From Gilliamella bombicola (GTDB lineage Bacteria; Pseudomonadota; Gammaproteobacteria; Enterobacterales; Orbaceae): a stretch of DNA of 64,000 nucleotides. How positions within the stretch are numbered: the first letter of the stretch is position 1; each line of letters begins with the position of its first letter. The notes under the pieces were generated by a model. The model had not been told where the DNA came from, ran no database searches, and saw only the letters and a list, made by a program, of their open reading frames with translations. Positions 18,685-27,827 of this stretch are shown here, one piece after another. Location: contig NZ_FMAQ01000006.1 in NCBI RefSeq assembly GCF_900094945.1, forward strand, positions 52,175 to 116,174, in the 5' to 3' direction. The position numbers were made by a program, and so were the translations under genes.

Positions 18685-20853
18685 CTAATTATCAATTGGA
18701 TCGACATCAATACTCCATCTCACTTTCGATGTTTCACTCCATTGACCTATTTCTATTAATAGTTGATTTAATATTTGCTGCAAATGTTGCCTATTTGTAT
18801 GTTGGAGCAGTAATTGCCAACGATGATAGCCCGCTTTTTTTGGTTGACTTGCAGGCATTGGCCCAAGTTGCCATAACGTATGATTATAATGTGCTTTTAA
18901 CCAATCATAAATGTGTTGTAAAAGTGTTGGTGCGTAATAATTATTGCGATCTGCTGCACGAATCAATGCTTGATAACTAAATGGAGGTAGTTGGGTTTGT
19001 TTTCTTTCTTGTAATGTCAGCTTGGCAAATTTTTGATAGCCTTCAGTTAGTAATACATTAAGTAATGGATGATCAGGATGATACGTTTGTAAAATGACCT
19101 GACCAGCTTTTGCTGCACGGCCAGCTCTTCCTGATACTTGTGTATAAATTTGAGCAAATCGTTCAGTTGCTCGAAAATCACTTGAAAATAAAGCTCCATC
19201 AACATCTACAATTCCAACCAAAGTTACATCAGGGAAGTGATGTCCTTTTGCCAAAATTTGTGTGCCAACTAAAATGTGTGCACCACCTTGTTGAATACTG
19301 TGTAAATAGTTATCTAATGCACCTTTTTTACTAACTGTATCTCGATCAATACGACTAATTTTGATATTAGGAAAAAGAATCTCAAGTTGCTGTTCAAGTT
19401 GTTCTGTTCCAAATCCAATCGGCATTAAATGAGTAGAGCCACATTTTGGGCATTGTTTGGGTACTGCTCTTGGTGTATCACAATAATGACAAATCAGCTT
19501 GTGTTGTTTCTGATGAAATGTATAGGGCCTATCACAACGAGGACACTCAGCAATCCAGCCACAATCATGACATATTAATAATGGTGAAAAGCCTCGACGG
19601 TTTAAAAATAACATTACCTGATTATTATTAGATAAATGTTTTTTTATTTGCTCAATTAATGGTTGTGATAAACCAGCAGTAAGTACTAACCCACGCAAAT
19701 CTAAAATTGACTGTTTGGCTAACGTTGCATTACCTGCTCTTTCTGTTAATTGTAATAAGTGGTACTTATCGTTTTGTGCATTATTGAGTGTTTCAAGCGA
19801 TGGTGTTGCAGAGCCTAAAATAATCGGAATATTATTAAATTTAGCTCGTATAATTGCTAAATCTCGCGCATGATAGCGCCAACCCTCTTGTTGTTTATAG
19901 GAGCTATCATGTTCTTCATCAATAATAATTACCCCTAAGTCTTTAAATGGGGTAAAAAGTGATGAGCGAGTACCTACAACAATAGCATTTTCTCCATTTT
20001 TACTTCTTAACCAAACTGCTAGTCTTTGTTTATCTGTTAATCCTGAATGAAGAATATCAATTGGAGCATTAAAACGTTGTTTAAAACGTTTAATTGTTTG
20101 TGGTGTTAAACCAATCTCAGGAACAAGTACTAATGCTTGTTTTCCTGCAGTTAAAATATTAGAGAGTATATTCAAATAGACCTCAGTTTTACCTGAGCCA
20201 GTTACGCCTTCTAGTAAAAATACCTCAAATTGTTGATTTTGTTTATTGACTGTTTCTATCGCATAACTCTGCTCTTTATTTAACTGAATTGAACTAGCAT
20301 TAGCTGAAAAATTTGTTTGCCATTGAATGTGATCTGGCTGGTGGCTTACTTGCTCTATAAGCTGTTTTTTCTGTAATTCGTGATAGACTGTGTTACTTAT
20401 GTTAGTGTTAGAAATAGTATTATTTCTAAATGATGATAGTAATAATTGTTGTTTTGGGGCTCGTGATAGCGATTCTAAATCAATCTGCTTCCCCAATTGG
20501 GTTAATTGCCATTGTTTTATTTCTTCTTTGAACGCATGGCGCCCTTGTCTTAGCAAAATAGGCATAGCATGAAACAGAACCTCGCCGATAGGGTAGTGGT
20601 AATAACTAGCAGCCCAGTTTAATAGCTGCCAAATAGAAGGTGTAAAAACTGGTTCACTATCAATAACTGCTTTAATGGTTTTTAGTTTTTTTACATTAAA
20701 TTCTGTTTTTTCATCAATGTTAACAATAATGCCTATTGTATCTCTTTTACCAAAAGGAACTTTAACCCGCATTCCAACTTGAGCAGGCATCGCTAAGCTA
20801 TAATCATAAAGTTGATAGAGTGGCACAGGTAAGGCTACATGAGCAATAGGCAT
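18685..20853 (-). CDS. priA: Primosomal replication restart helicase PriA
   Basis: 722 aa from the ATG at 20853 (MPIAHVALPVPL, the family start). An in-frame ATG at 20880 would add nine residues but lies about one base from the predicted transcript start, so the shorter form is chosen. PriA recognises stalled forks and D-loops and reloads DnaB. Order: N-terminal 3'-end-binding domain, SF2 helicase with Walker A GVTGSGKTEVY and DEEH box (IIIDEEHDSSYKQQEG), then the eight-Cys zinc module (CHDCGW, CPRC, CHYC, CPKC), and the C-terminal domain. It is transcribed toward ybaV. Confidence 0.96.
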   Translation of the reverse strand: MPIAHVALPVPLYQLYDYSLAMPAQVGMRVKVPFGKRDTIGIIVNIDEKTEFNVKKLKTIKAVIDSEPVFTPSIWQLLNWAASYYHYPIGEVLFHAMPILLRQGRHAFKEEIKQWQLTQLGKQIDLESLSRAPKQQLLLSSFRNNTISNTNISNTVYHELQKKQLIEQVSHQPDHIQWQTNFSANASSIQLNKEQSYAIETVNKQNQQFEVFLLEGVTGSGKTEVYLNILSNILTAGKQALVLVPEIGLTPQTIKRFKQRFNAPIDILHSGLTDKQRLAVWLRSKNGENAIVVGTRSSLFTPFKDLGVIIIDEEHDSSYKQQEGWRYHARDLAIIRAKFNNIPIILGSATPSLETLNNAQNDKYHLLQLTERAGNATLAKQSILDLRGLVLTAGLSQPLIEQIKKHLSNNNQVMLFLNRRGFSPLLICHDCGWIAECPRCDRPYTFHQKQHKLICHYCDTPRAVPKQCPKCGSTHLMPIGFGTEQLEQQLEILFPNIKISRIDRDTVSKKGALDNYLHSIQQGGAHILVGTQILAKGHHFPDVTLVGIVDVDGALFSSDFRATERFAQIYTQVSGRAGRAAKAGQVILQTYHPDHPLLNVLLTEGYQKFAKLTLQERKQTQLPPFSYQALIRAADRNNYYAPTLLQHIYDWLKAHYNHTLWQLGPMPASQPKKAGYHRWQLLLQHTNRQHLQQILNQLLIEIGQWSETSKVRWSIDVDPIDN

Positions 20854-20887
20854 TGAAAAGTCACAATTATAATTCATCAAAAGTTAT

Positions 20888-20916
20888 ATTGTACGCAGTT
20901 TTCGTTTAACTCGCAA
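20888..20916 (-). promoter_or_regulatory. Predicted priA promoter
   Basis: On the minus strand, -35 TTGCGA (20911-20916), a 17-base spacer and -10 TACAAT (20888-20893). The start point would be near 20881. Confidence 0.5.
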
Positions 20917-21050
20917 AATCTAACCTGATTTATTCTATTTTAATAAATTTAGTGTGTTATTGATCTAGTCAAATGTGGTGGTATCTATTTATAAAATTTG
21001 CTATCTTGGCAATACAATATAGTTTTACTTTTTTAAGGAATATATAGCGG

Positions 21051-21533
21051 ATGTCTGAATCCTTTTCACACATTAATCGCCAAGGCGATGCCCACATGGT
21101 TGATATATCAAATAAACCAATCACTACTCGGGAAGCAAGAGCTGAGTCCTTTATTATGATGAATGCCAAAACATTAAATAGCATTATTGAGGGAAAACAC
21201 CATAAAGGTGATGTTTTTGCAACGGCAAGAATTGCGGGCATCCAAGCTGCAAAAAAGACGTGGGAACTTATTCCTTTATGTCATCCCCTTTTATTGAGTA
21301 AAATTGAAATTAATATTGAAGCTGATTTAGTGAATTGTTGTGTCAAAATTGAATCTATTTGTCGATTGAGTGGTCAAACGGGTGTCGAAATGGAAGCATT
21401 GGTAGCCGCCTCTGTTGCTGCGTTAACTATATATGACATGTGTAAATCTGTTCAAAAAGATATGGTGATTACTCAAGTAAGACTATTGACAAAAAAGGGT
21501 GGTAAATCTGGCGATTTTGTAGCTAAATCATAA
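21051..21533 (+). CDS. moaC: Cyclic pyranopterin monophosphate synthase MoaC
   Basis: 160 aa (E. coli 161). With MoaA it converts GTP into cyclic pyranopterin monophosphate, the first step of molybdenum cofactor synthesis. Recognisable blocks: [14 protein letters not shown] at the N-terminus, [13 protein letters not shown] in the middle (the conserved His at the active site), and [13 protein letters not shown] with the conserved Asp and Lys. AAGGA at about 21036 precedes the ATG. moaD and moaE follow closely, but moaA and moaB are not in the window, so the E. coli moaABCDE operon is split here. Confidence 0.96.
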   Translation: MSESFSHINRQGDAHMVDISNKPITTREARAESFIMMNAKTLNSIIEGKHHKGDVFATARIAGIQAAKKTWELIPLCHPLLLSKIEINIEADLVNCCVKIESICRLSGQTGVEMEALVAASVAALTIYDMCKSVQKDMVITQVRLLTKKGGKSGDFVAKS

Positions 21534-21547
21534 GAACAGTGAGTAGT

Positions 21548-21793
21548 ATGAATAAAATTATTTTTTTTGCCCAAATTAGAGAGTTAATTGGTGTAGAGAG
21601 TTTGATGTTAGATGCAGAACAACTTTCAATTTTTCGTCTTATTGAACAATTAAGTGATCGTGGTGATCAATGGTTATTGGCTTTCAAAGAGCGTTCTGTT
21701 TTATGTGCTGTAAATCAAACATTGGTTGATTTTGATTATATTGTTCAAGCTGGCGATGAAATTGCGTTCTTTCCTCCTGTGACAGGAGGTTAG
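21548..21793 (+). CDS. moaD: Molybdopterin synthase small subunit MoaD
   Basis: 81 aa from ATG 21548, aligning with the E. coli start (MIKVLFFAQVREL); the in-frame GTG at 21539 would add three residues without a ribosome-binding site. Ubiquitin-like fold ending in FFPPVTGG; the terminal Gly-Gly is adenylated by MoeB and carries the thiocarboxylate sulfur used to make the dithiolene of molybdopterin. It is partnered by MoaE, whose gene starts 4 bases after the stop. Confidence 0.95.
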   Translation: MNKIIFFAQIRELIGVESLMLDAEQLSIFRLIEQLSDRGDQWLLAFKERSVLCAVNQTLVDFDYIVQAGDEIAFFPPVTGG

Positions 21794-21797
21794 TATT

Positions 21798-22241
21798 ATG
21801 GATCTTATTAAAGTTAGCCAAGAACCTATTGATGTTAATAAGCTAACCGATTGGCTTTCACAATTACCACAAGATGGTGCCATTGTTACCTTTATGGGCA
21901 AAGTTCGTAGTATTGAAAAATATACAATAAGCTTATTTTTAGAGCATTATGCAGGAATGACTGAAAAGGTTTTGGTTAATATTATTGCTCAAGCTAGAGA
22001 ACGATGGCAATTAAGCCGAGTAGCTATTATTCATCGTGTTGGTAAAATTAATGTCAACGAACAAATTGTATTTGTAGGTGTGAGTAGTGCACATCGAGCT
22101 GATTCATTTGCAGCAACTGAATTTATTATGGATATATTAAAAAATGAAGCCCCGTTCTGGAAAAAAGAGAGAACTACTGATGGCGATATATGGGTTGATG
22201 CAAAAAAATCCGATGCTGACGCATTGAAAAAATGGTATTAG
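21798..22241 (+). CDS. moaE: Molybdopterin synthase catalytic subunit MoaE
   Basis: 147 aa (E. coli 150). It forms the heterotetramer with MoaD that inserts two sulfurs into cyclic pyranopterin monophosphate. Conserved blocks: GAIVTFMGKVRS, LEHYAGM, RVGKINVNEQIV, SAHRADSF and EAPFWKKE, the last with the active-site Lys. AGGAGGT inside the moaD stop region is the ribosome-binding site, so translation is coupled. Confidence 0.96.
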   Translation: MDLIKVSQEPIDVNKLTDWLSQLPQDGAIVTFMGKVRSIEKYTISLFLEHYAGMTEKVLVNIIAQARERWQLSRVAIIHRVGKINVNEQIVFVGVSSAHRADSFAATEFIMDILKNEAPFWKKERTTDGDIWVDAKKSDADALKKWY

Positions 22242-22299
22242 TGGTTATTTAGGTTATAATAGTATTAAGCTATATCATGTATTTTATTCGAGGTGATTA

Positions 22300-22338
22300 A
22301 TGGAAAATTATTTACCTAACGGCTCAAATTTTGAATAG
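22300..22338 (+). CDS. Candidate 12-residue leader peptide
   Basis: ATG 22300 with a strong GAGGTGAT ribosome-binding site (22290-22297) reads MENYLPNGSNFE and stops. A TATAAT lies at 22255-22260 and a rho-independent terminator at 22374-22400. GGCTCAA within the ORF (22321-22327) is complementary to TTGAGCC (22388-22394), the right arm of the terminator, so ribosome position could decide whether the terminator forms. No run of one amino acid is seen that would name a signal. A small RNA of about 130 nt is the alternative. Confidence 0.4.
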   Translation: MENYLPNGSNFE

Positions 22339-22373
22339 GAAGGTAGTCGCCTTCAATTTTGTTTAAATTAAAT

Positions 22374-22400
22374 AAAAGGGCTCTGAATTGAGCCTTTTTT
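22374..22400 (+). terminator. Terminator or attenuator before the YejM-like gene
   Basis: AAAAGGGCTC / GAGCCTTTTTT with a TGAATT loop and T6 tract. It ends transcripts from moaCDE or from the short leader ORF and stands about 50 bases before the next gene. Confidence 0.85.
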
Positions 22401-22446
22401 GTATATAAAATTCTTATCATTAAGTCATTACTCAATAGCGAATACT

Positions 22447-24291
22447 ATGAAAAAATTATACTATTTTGTTCTAATTAATATCTTTATTTCATCAATACTA
22501 GCAATTCGATTTTTTATTGTACCAGGTGCGTCTTTTAATTGGGCTGGAGTGACATTTTCAGTATTTGCTGTGTTGGGGCATTTTTTCTCTGCTTATTTAT
22601 TACTTTTTATTGTTTGTATTCCTTTTATTTGGCTTAAACAGTCTATTCGTAATATTATTCTTGCTGCAATATTCAGCTTTATCCAAATTGGATTATATAT
22701 TGATACTATTGTTTTTCAACAGTACCGATTTCATGTAAATCAATCTGTTTTAGCAATGGTTTTATCGGGGCAGGTTGTTGATTTTTCAATAATTACTTAT
22801 TTATTGATGTTAGCTGTTATTATTGTTTCATTCTGTGCTGAATATTTTATTCTTTATCTTGTTAATAAAAAATTCACTGTACAGCATAATAAATCAAAAA
22901 TTCTTTTGATATCAACAATATTTCTTTTTAGCTCATTTTTAGTGAACCATGTAGTACATATGGTTGCCTTTTATTACGCTTATTCACCTATTATGGTTGT
23001 AAAAGAATATATTCCATTGTATAAGCCATTTACGTCGAAAAAGATTATGAGCTTTTTTGATGCAAATGGGCAAAGAAAAGTCGTATATAATAAGAATAAT
23101 GACAACACTGGTGTTGATTATCCCAAAAAAGAATTGGTGATTAATCCTGAAAATAATAAGCCACAAAATATTATGTTTATTGTCTTAGATTCTTGGCGAT
23201 ATGATACCTTTAGTGAGGCTATTTCTCCTAATACATTCCGTTTTGTTAAGCAGAATAATGGTGTGATTTTTGATAACCATTACTCAACAGGGAATGCAAC
23301 TCGTACAGGTATTTTTGGGCTATTTTATGGTATTCCTGGTACGTATTGGGATTCATTTTTACGAAATAGTATTCCTTCACTGTTTATCACAACGTTACAA
23401 AAAGAAAACTATAATATCGGCATCTTTACTTCAGCTAAAGTTTCTGCTCCAGAATTTGATCGAACTGCATTTGTCACCATCAAAAATTTAAGAATCAGTA
23501 GTAAAGATGGTTCGGCATCTAGTCGTGATAAACAAATCACAGAGGATTGGCTTGCATGGTATAAAGCTCGCGATACTTCTCGACCGACATTTTCTTTTTT
23601 ATTTTATGATGCTCCTCATGCTTACGATTTTCCTGCCGATTTTTCGGTCAAGTTTAAACCTATTGGTGATCTAAATTATATGACATTGAATAATGATACA
23701 GATCCTTTGCCAATTTTTAATCGTTACAAACAAAGTGTTTATTATGATGATTATTTATTACAAAATGTCTATGATGAGCTTGCTGCATCAGGTTCTTTAG
23801 ATAACACAATATTGATTATTACTGGTGATCATGCTCAAGAAATGAATGATAATAAACTTGGATTTTGGGGGCATAATGGTAATTATACTGATGCACAAAC
23901 AAAGGTTCCTTTTATTATTATTGGCGCGAAAGAGTTAGAAAATCTTAAAAATAATAGTAAAAAATTAACTAGCCATGAAGATGTCGTTCCTACCTTAATG
24001 AAACATTATTTATATGTAAAAAATGATATAAGCGATTATTCGACAGGTTATGACTTATTTAGTCCTATAACTGATCGTAATTGGCTTTTGATGTCAAATT
24101 ATAGTTCTTATGCAGTTAGAACGTCTGATCATATTTATTTCGTGAATCGATTAGGTATTAATCATTATATGGATTTACATAATCGTGAAACAGATGAAAC
24201 ACCAAATTATCAATACATTCAAGAAGCGATGAATCATATGCGTTATTTTTCCCAATCAGGGCTAAATAGCTTAAAAGATAAAAACAATTAG
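22447..24291 (+). CDS. YejM/PbgA-like inner-membrane sulfatase-fold protein
   Basis: 614 aa from ATG 22447; a TTG extension to 22399 would begin inside the terminator T-tract. Five hydrophobic helices fill the first 200 residues, followed by a linker and a periplasmic alkaline-phosphatase/sulfatase fold (about 250-580). The topology and the blocks GNATRTGIFGLFYGIP and VPTLMKHYL match E. coli YejM (PbgA/LapC), the LPS sensor that controls FtsH-LapB cleavage of LpxC. The metal-ligand motifs FIVLDSWRYD, IITGDHAQE and GFWGHNG are all present, so hydrolase or transferase activity is possible. The assignment to the family is firm; identity of role is inference. Confidence 0.8.
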   Translation: MKKLYYFVLINIFISSILAIRFFIVPGASFNWAGVTFSVFAVLGHFFSAYLLLFIVCIPFIWLKQSIRNIILAAIFSFIQIGLYIDTIVFQQYRFHVNQSVLAMVLSGQVVDFSIITYLLMLAVIIVSFCAEYFILYLVNKKFTVQHNKSKILLISTIFLFSSFLVNHVVHMVAFYYAYSPIMVVKEYIPLYKPFTSKKIMSFFDANGQRKVVYNKNNDNTGVDYPKKELVINPENNKPQNIMFIVLDSWRYDTFSEAISPNTFRFVKQNNGVIFDNHYSTGNATRTGIFGLFYGIPGTYWDSFLRNSIPSLFITTLQKENYNIGIFTSAKVSAPEFDRTAFVTIKNLRISSKDGSASSRDKQITEDWLAWYKARDTSRPTFSFLFYDAPHAYDFPADFSVKFKPIGDLNYMTLNNDTDPLPIFNRYKQSVYYDDYLLQNVYDELAASGSLDNTILIITGDHAQEMNDNKLGFWGHNGNYTDAQTKVPFIIIGAKELENLKNNSKKLTSHEDVVPTLMKHYLYVKNDISDYSTGYDLFSPITDRNWLLMSNYSSYAVRTSDHIYFVNRLGINHYMDLHNRETDETPNYQYIQEAMNHMRYFSQSGLNSLKDKNN

Positions 24292-24304
24292 GTATAAATT
24301 GGCG

Positions 24305-24340
24305 AATCATTATCTACCACGAGCATGGTAGATAATGATT
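24305..24340. terminator. Bidirectional terminator between convergent genes
   Basis: A perfect 15-bp stem (24305-24319 with 24326-24340) and 6-base loop between the YejM-like gene and sppA. Confidence 0.8.
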
Positions 24341-24346
24341 TGTGTA

Positions 24347-26179
24347 TTAGCGCACGTCGGCACAATTTAGACAATAAATATAGCGATTTTGTGGGTCTTG
24401 AAACTTATTCCATAAAGAAACATGTTCTTTAAGTTGTTTCGCTGCTGGTAGTTGTTCAAAAAATATTTCTGCAGTGGATTTAGGTAACATAGCTATCATA
24501 TCCGAATAAAATGCATTAAACCAATTTCCTTTTGGTTTTTGCCAGTCAATTTCATAATCAGTTACATTCGCTAATGTTGCAGCAGTTTCAATGGCATCAT
24601 CAATATCGCCTAACTTATCAACAAGTCCAATTTTGCTTGCTTCTGACCCTAACCAGACTTGGCCTTGTCCAATTTGATCTACTTGTTCGGTTGTCATATT
24701 TCTTGCATCTGCTACTAACGAAATAAATGTTTGATAACCATTATCAATATTCATTTGAATTAATTGGCTCATTTCTTTAGGCAGATTTTGTGTTGAGGTA
24801 TTACTTGCTAATGGTGATGTAGTTATACCATCACTATAAACACCAATATGAGATAAAGAGTTTTCGAATGTTGGAATAATACCGAAAATACCAATAGAGC
24901 CAGTAATCGTATTTGGGCTAGCAACTATGTAATCAGATGCGGTAGATATCCAGTATCCACCTGATGCAGCCATTCCTCCCATAGATACAACGATAGGAAT
25001 CTGGTAATCACGTAGCGCTTCTAGTTCACTACGAATTGCTTCCGATGCATCTACACTACCCCCAGGGCTATTTACACGTAATACTATTGCTTGTATGTTA
25101 TGTTTGTTTAAGTTTTTACGAATCTTTCTCAGCTGTTCAACAATGTCTTGGCTACCAGCAATATTACTACTATTTTCGCCATTGGTGATAGTACCATTGA
25201 CAAATACAACTGCTATCAGTGGTTTTTTCCCCTTGGAGTCACTGTCTGATTTTTCATTTTTTGATTTGAGTTGATAATCATAAATGCTAACCTCATGTTG
25301 GTTATTGAAATCAAGTTCATATTGATAGTTAGAGGCAATAGCATCAACTAATCCATTAGATATAGCATATTGAGCCATGTTACCATTAGCTTCTTTTAAC
25401 GCTGTTAACATAATATTTGGGGCGGGAACCAATTGTGTATCGGCTTTTTTTCGTTGTGTAGAAATGTCATTAAGATAGTTATTCCACATAAGTGTTAACC
25501 AGCGTGTTGTATTGCTTTTTGCTTCTTCAGACATGTCATTGCGAATAAATGGTTCAATGGCTGATTTATAAGTACCTACTCTAAAAACATGTGTATTGAT
25601 TTTTAAATTATCAAGTAAGGTTTTATAGTATAGATTATTAGCGGATAGCCCATATACATTAACAGAACCAAGTGGTGCTAAGTATATTTTATTAGCATAG
25701 CTAGCTAAATAATATTGGCTTTGATTGAAATTTGAACCAAAAGCATAAATAGGTTTATTTGCTTCGCTAAATTTGGTTAAATATTTCCCAATATATTGTA
25801 GCGAACTTATATCGGCACCAGTAAAATTATCTAATTTAAGTACTATACTTGTAATTTTTGGATCAGTAGTAGCTTGAGCTATTTTTTGAGTTAATTCAAA
25901 TAAACTATTCTCACGAGAAGTATTGACTTTTTTGCCATAGATTTTGTTTTGTAAAGCATAGATTTCATCACTGTAAAGTGTGTTGTCAACAATAATTCCT
26001 TCAATATCCAGAACTAATGAACCATATTGTGGAACAATTTCTTGTTTTTGTGCTTCTTTGATTAATGCAATAGAGCTAAAGATCAAAATAATAATAATTA
26101 GAAAAATTAAGTTAAGAAATATTTCTCTAATAAAGTTAATCATTTTCCATATTGATTTAATGGCAGATAAAGCAGACAT
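24347..26179 (-). CDS. sppA: Signal peptide peptidase SppA (protease IV)
   Basis: 610 aa (E. coli 618). A membrane-anchored (helix about 20-42) periplasmic Ser/Lys peptidase that digests released signal peptides. The tandem S49 repeats supply the dyad K205 (GTYKSAIEPF) in the N-terminal half and S406 (SMGGMAASGGYW) in the C-terminal half, the spacing seen in E. coli (K209/S409). VNSPGGS marks the nucleotide-free oxyanion loop. It is followed on the same strand side by apaH after 24 bases. Confidence 0.96.
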   Translation of the reverse strand: MSALSAIKSIWKMINFIREIFLNLIFLIIIILIFSSIALIKEAQKQEIVPQYGSLVLDIEGIIVDNTLYSDEIYALQNKIYGKKVNTSRENSLFELTQKIAQATTDPKITSIVLKLDNFTGADISSLQYIGKYLTKFSEANKPIYAFGSNFNQSQYYLASYANKIYLAPLGSVNVYGLSANNLYYKTLLDNLKINTHVFRVGTYKSAIEPFIRNDMSEEAKSNTTRWLTLMWNNYLNDISTQRKKADTQLVPAPNIMLTALKEANGNMAQYAISNGLVDAIASNYQYELDFNNQHEVSIYDYQLKSKNEKSDSDSKGKKPLIAVVFVNGTITNGENSSNIAGSQDIVEQLRKIRKNLNKHNIQAIVLRVNSPGGSVDASEAIRSELEALRDYQIPIVVSMGGMAASGGYWISTASDYIVASPNTITGSIGIFGIIPTFENSLSHIGVYSDGITTSPLASNTSTQNLPKEMSQLIQMNIDNGYQTFISLVADARNMTTEQVDQIGQGQVWLGSEASKIGLVDKLGDIDDAIETAATLANVTDYEIDWQKPKGNWFNAFYSDMIAMLPKSTAEIFFEQLPAAKQLKEHVSLWNKFQDPQNRYIYCLNCADVR

Positions 26180-26203
26180 AATAATTGATCCTTTTATAGT
26201 GGT

Positions 26204-27025
26204 TTATCTAGTTTTTATTTCGATGTTTTTCTTTTTAAAATATTTTCTATCTTCAAAGCGCAAGCATGTCAGTTTTCCACCCCAACAACATCCTGTATCA
26301 AGTGCATAAATGTTTTCTGGTGTCCCTTTGCCATTTAATGCCGCCCAATGTCCAAAAGCGATACTATATTCGTTTGAAATTTTACTAGGTAATAAAAACC
26401 AAGGTTTAAGTTTTGATGGTGCTTGTTCGGGTGATTTTTTATAGTAGAAATCTAGCCGACCATCCTCATAGCAAAAACGCATACGGGTTAATGCATTAGC
26501 AATATAACGTAGCCTATCTAAGCCTTGTAATTCTGGTTGCCATTCATCAGGAAAATTGCCATACATTTTATCAAGGAATAAAATATAAGAATCGCTTGAT
26601 AACATAGCATTCAAATCATTGGCACATTTTTTTAGTGTTTCAAGATCCCATTGTGGTGAAATACCTGCGTGAGTCATAATTAGTTTTAATGATTCGTCGA
26701 TTTGAACTAATGGTTGTTTACGTAGCCAATTCATTAATTCATCAAGATCTGTCGCACGGATGAGCTCTTCAAGATTATCTTTCTTTTTGGCCTGCGTAAT
26801 ATTGGCATAAATCGATAGTAAATGTAGATCATGATTACCTAATACCAATCTAATTTGATTGGCATTATGTTTAACAAATCTTAGAACGTCTAGTGATTTT
26901 GGACCTCTAGCAACAAGATCTCCAGTTAGCCACAGAGTGTCAGATGATGAGAATTTTGCTTTTTCAAGTAACCGCATAAATTCATCATAACAGCCATGAA
27001 TATCACCAATAAGTAGATTTGCCAT
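26204..27025 (-). CDS. apaH: Diadenosine tetraphosphatase ApaH
   Basis: 273 aa from ATG 27025 ([15 protein letters not shown], the family start); the in-frame ATG at 27043 would add six residues overlapping rsmA. A calcineurin-like metallophosphoesterase that splits Ap4A into two ADP and can decap NpnN-RNA. Metal motifs: GDIHG (8-12), [16 protein letters not shown] and, later, THAG and FGHW. GGAA in the overlap serves as ribosome-binding site. In E. coli apaG lies between rsmA and apaH; it is absent here. Confidence 0.95.
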   Translation of the reverse strand: MANLLIGDIHGCYDEFMRLLEKAKFSSSDTLWLTGDLVARGPKSLDVLRFVKHNANQIRLVLGNHDLHLLSIYANITQAKKKDNLEELIRATDLDELMNWLRKQPLVQIDESLKLIMTHAGISPQWDLETLKKCANDLNAMLSSDSYILFLDKMYGNFPDEWQPELQGLDRLRYIANALTRMRFCYEDGRLDFYYKKSPEQAPSKLKPWFLLPSKISNEYSIAFGHWAALNGKGTPENIYALDTGCCWGGKLTCLRFEDRKYFKKKNIEIKTR

Positions 27026-27029
27026 AATA

Positions 27030-27827
27030 TTATTTCCATGCATTTGCTAGTTGACAGTATTGTTGTACTGTTAAGTTTTCAGCACGTAAATTTGGGTCAA
27101 TATTCAATTCAACTAACTGTTCAACAGTAAACATATTACTTAAACTGTTACGAATAGTTTTACGTCGTTGGTTAAATGCCTCTGTAGTTACACGAGAAAG
27201 TGTTTTTATATCATTAACAAGATAAGGTTTTTCTTTATAGGGTACTAATCTAACTACTGCTGAATCAACTTTTGGTGCAGGTTTAAATGATGTTGGTGGG
27301 ACTTCAAGAACTGGAATGATTTGACAATAATATTGAGCCATTACGCTCAATCTACCATAATCTTTACTATTAGGTGCTGCAACTAAGCGAGTTACTACCT
27401 CTTTTTGTAGCATAAAATGCATATCGGTGATGATATTTGCATGTTCAAATAAATGGAACATCAAAGGGGTTGAGATATTATATGGTAAGTTACCAAATAC
27501 TCTTAATGGTTTATCTAATTGCTCGGCCAATAGATTAAAGTCAAAGGTCAGTGCATCTTGTTCAATAACGGTTAGTTTATTATGTAAAAATGGATTTTCG
27601 ATCAATCTACTGGCTAAATCTCTGTCGATCTCTATAACGGTTAAATGATCAACATATTTACTTACAGGTACTGTTAATGCTGCAAGTCCTGGTCCGATTT
27701 CCACTAGCGCTTGATCTGCTTTTGGTTGAATCGCTGCAACAATACTTTCGATGATATAGTCATCATGTAAAAAGTTTTGTCCGAATCTTTTACGGGCAAA
27801 ATGCCCTTGGTGAACACGATTATTCAT
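27030..27827 (-). CDS. rsmA: 16S rRNA dimethyladenosine transferase RsmA (KsgA)
   Basis: 265 aa from ATG 27827 ([20 protein letters not shown], the family start); a longer frame to 27863 runs back into surA. It dimethylates A1518 and A1519 of 16S rRNA late in 30S assembly. SAM motif [11 protein letters not shown], catalytic NLPYNIS, and [14 protein letters not shown] near the C-terminus are intact. The start overlaps the last 8 bases of surA. E. coli has pdxA between the two genes; it is missing here. Confidence 0.97.
   Translation of the reverse strand: MNNRVHQGHFARKRFGQNFLHDDYIIESIVAAIQPKADQALVEIGPGLAALTVPVSKYVDHLTVIEIDRDLASRLIENPFLHNKLTVIEQDALTFDFNLLAEQLDKPLRVFGNLPYNISTPLMFHLFEHANIITDMHFMLQKEVVTRLVAAPNSKDYGRLSVMAQYYCQIIPVLEVPPTSFKPAPKVDSAVVRLVPYKEKPYLVNDIKTLSRVTTEAFNQRRKTIRNSLSNMFTVEQLVELNIDPNLRAENLTVQQYCQLANAWK

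Noticed and set aside
22399..22446. TTG extension of the YejM-like gene
   Set aside because: It begins within the T-tract of a terminator and adds residues without family support; ATG 22447 starts directly at the first membrane helix.
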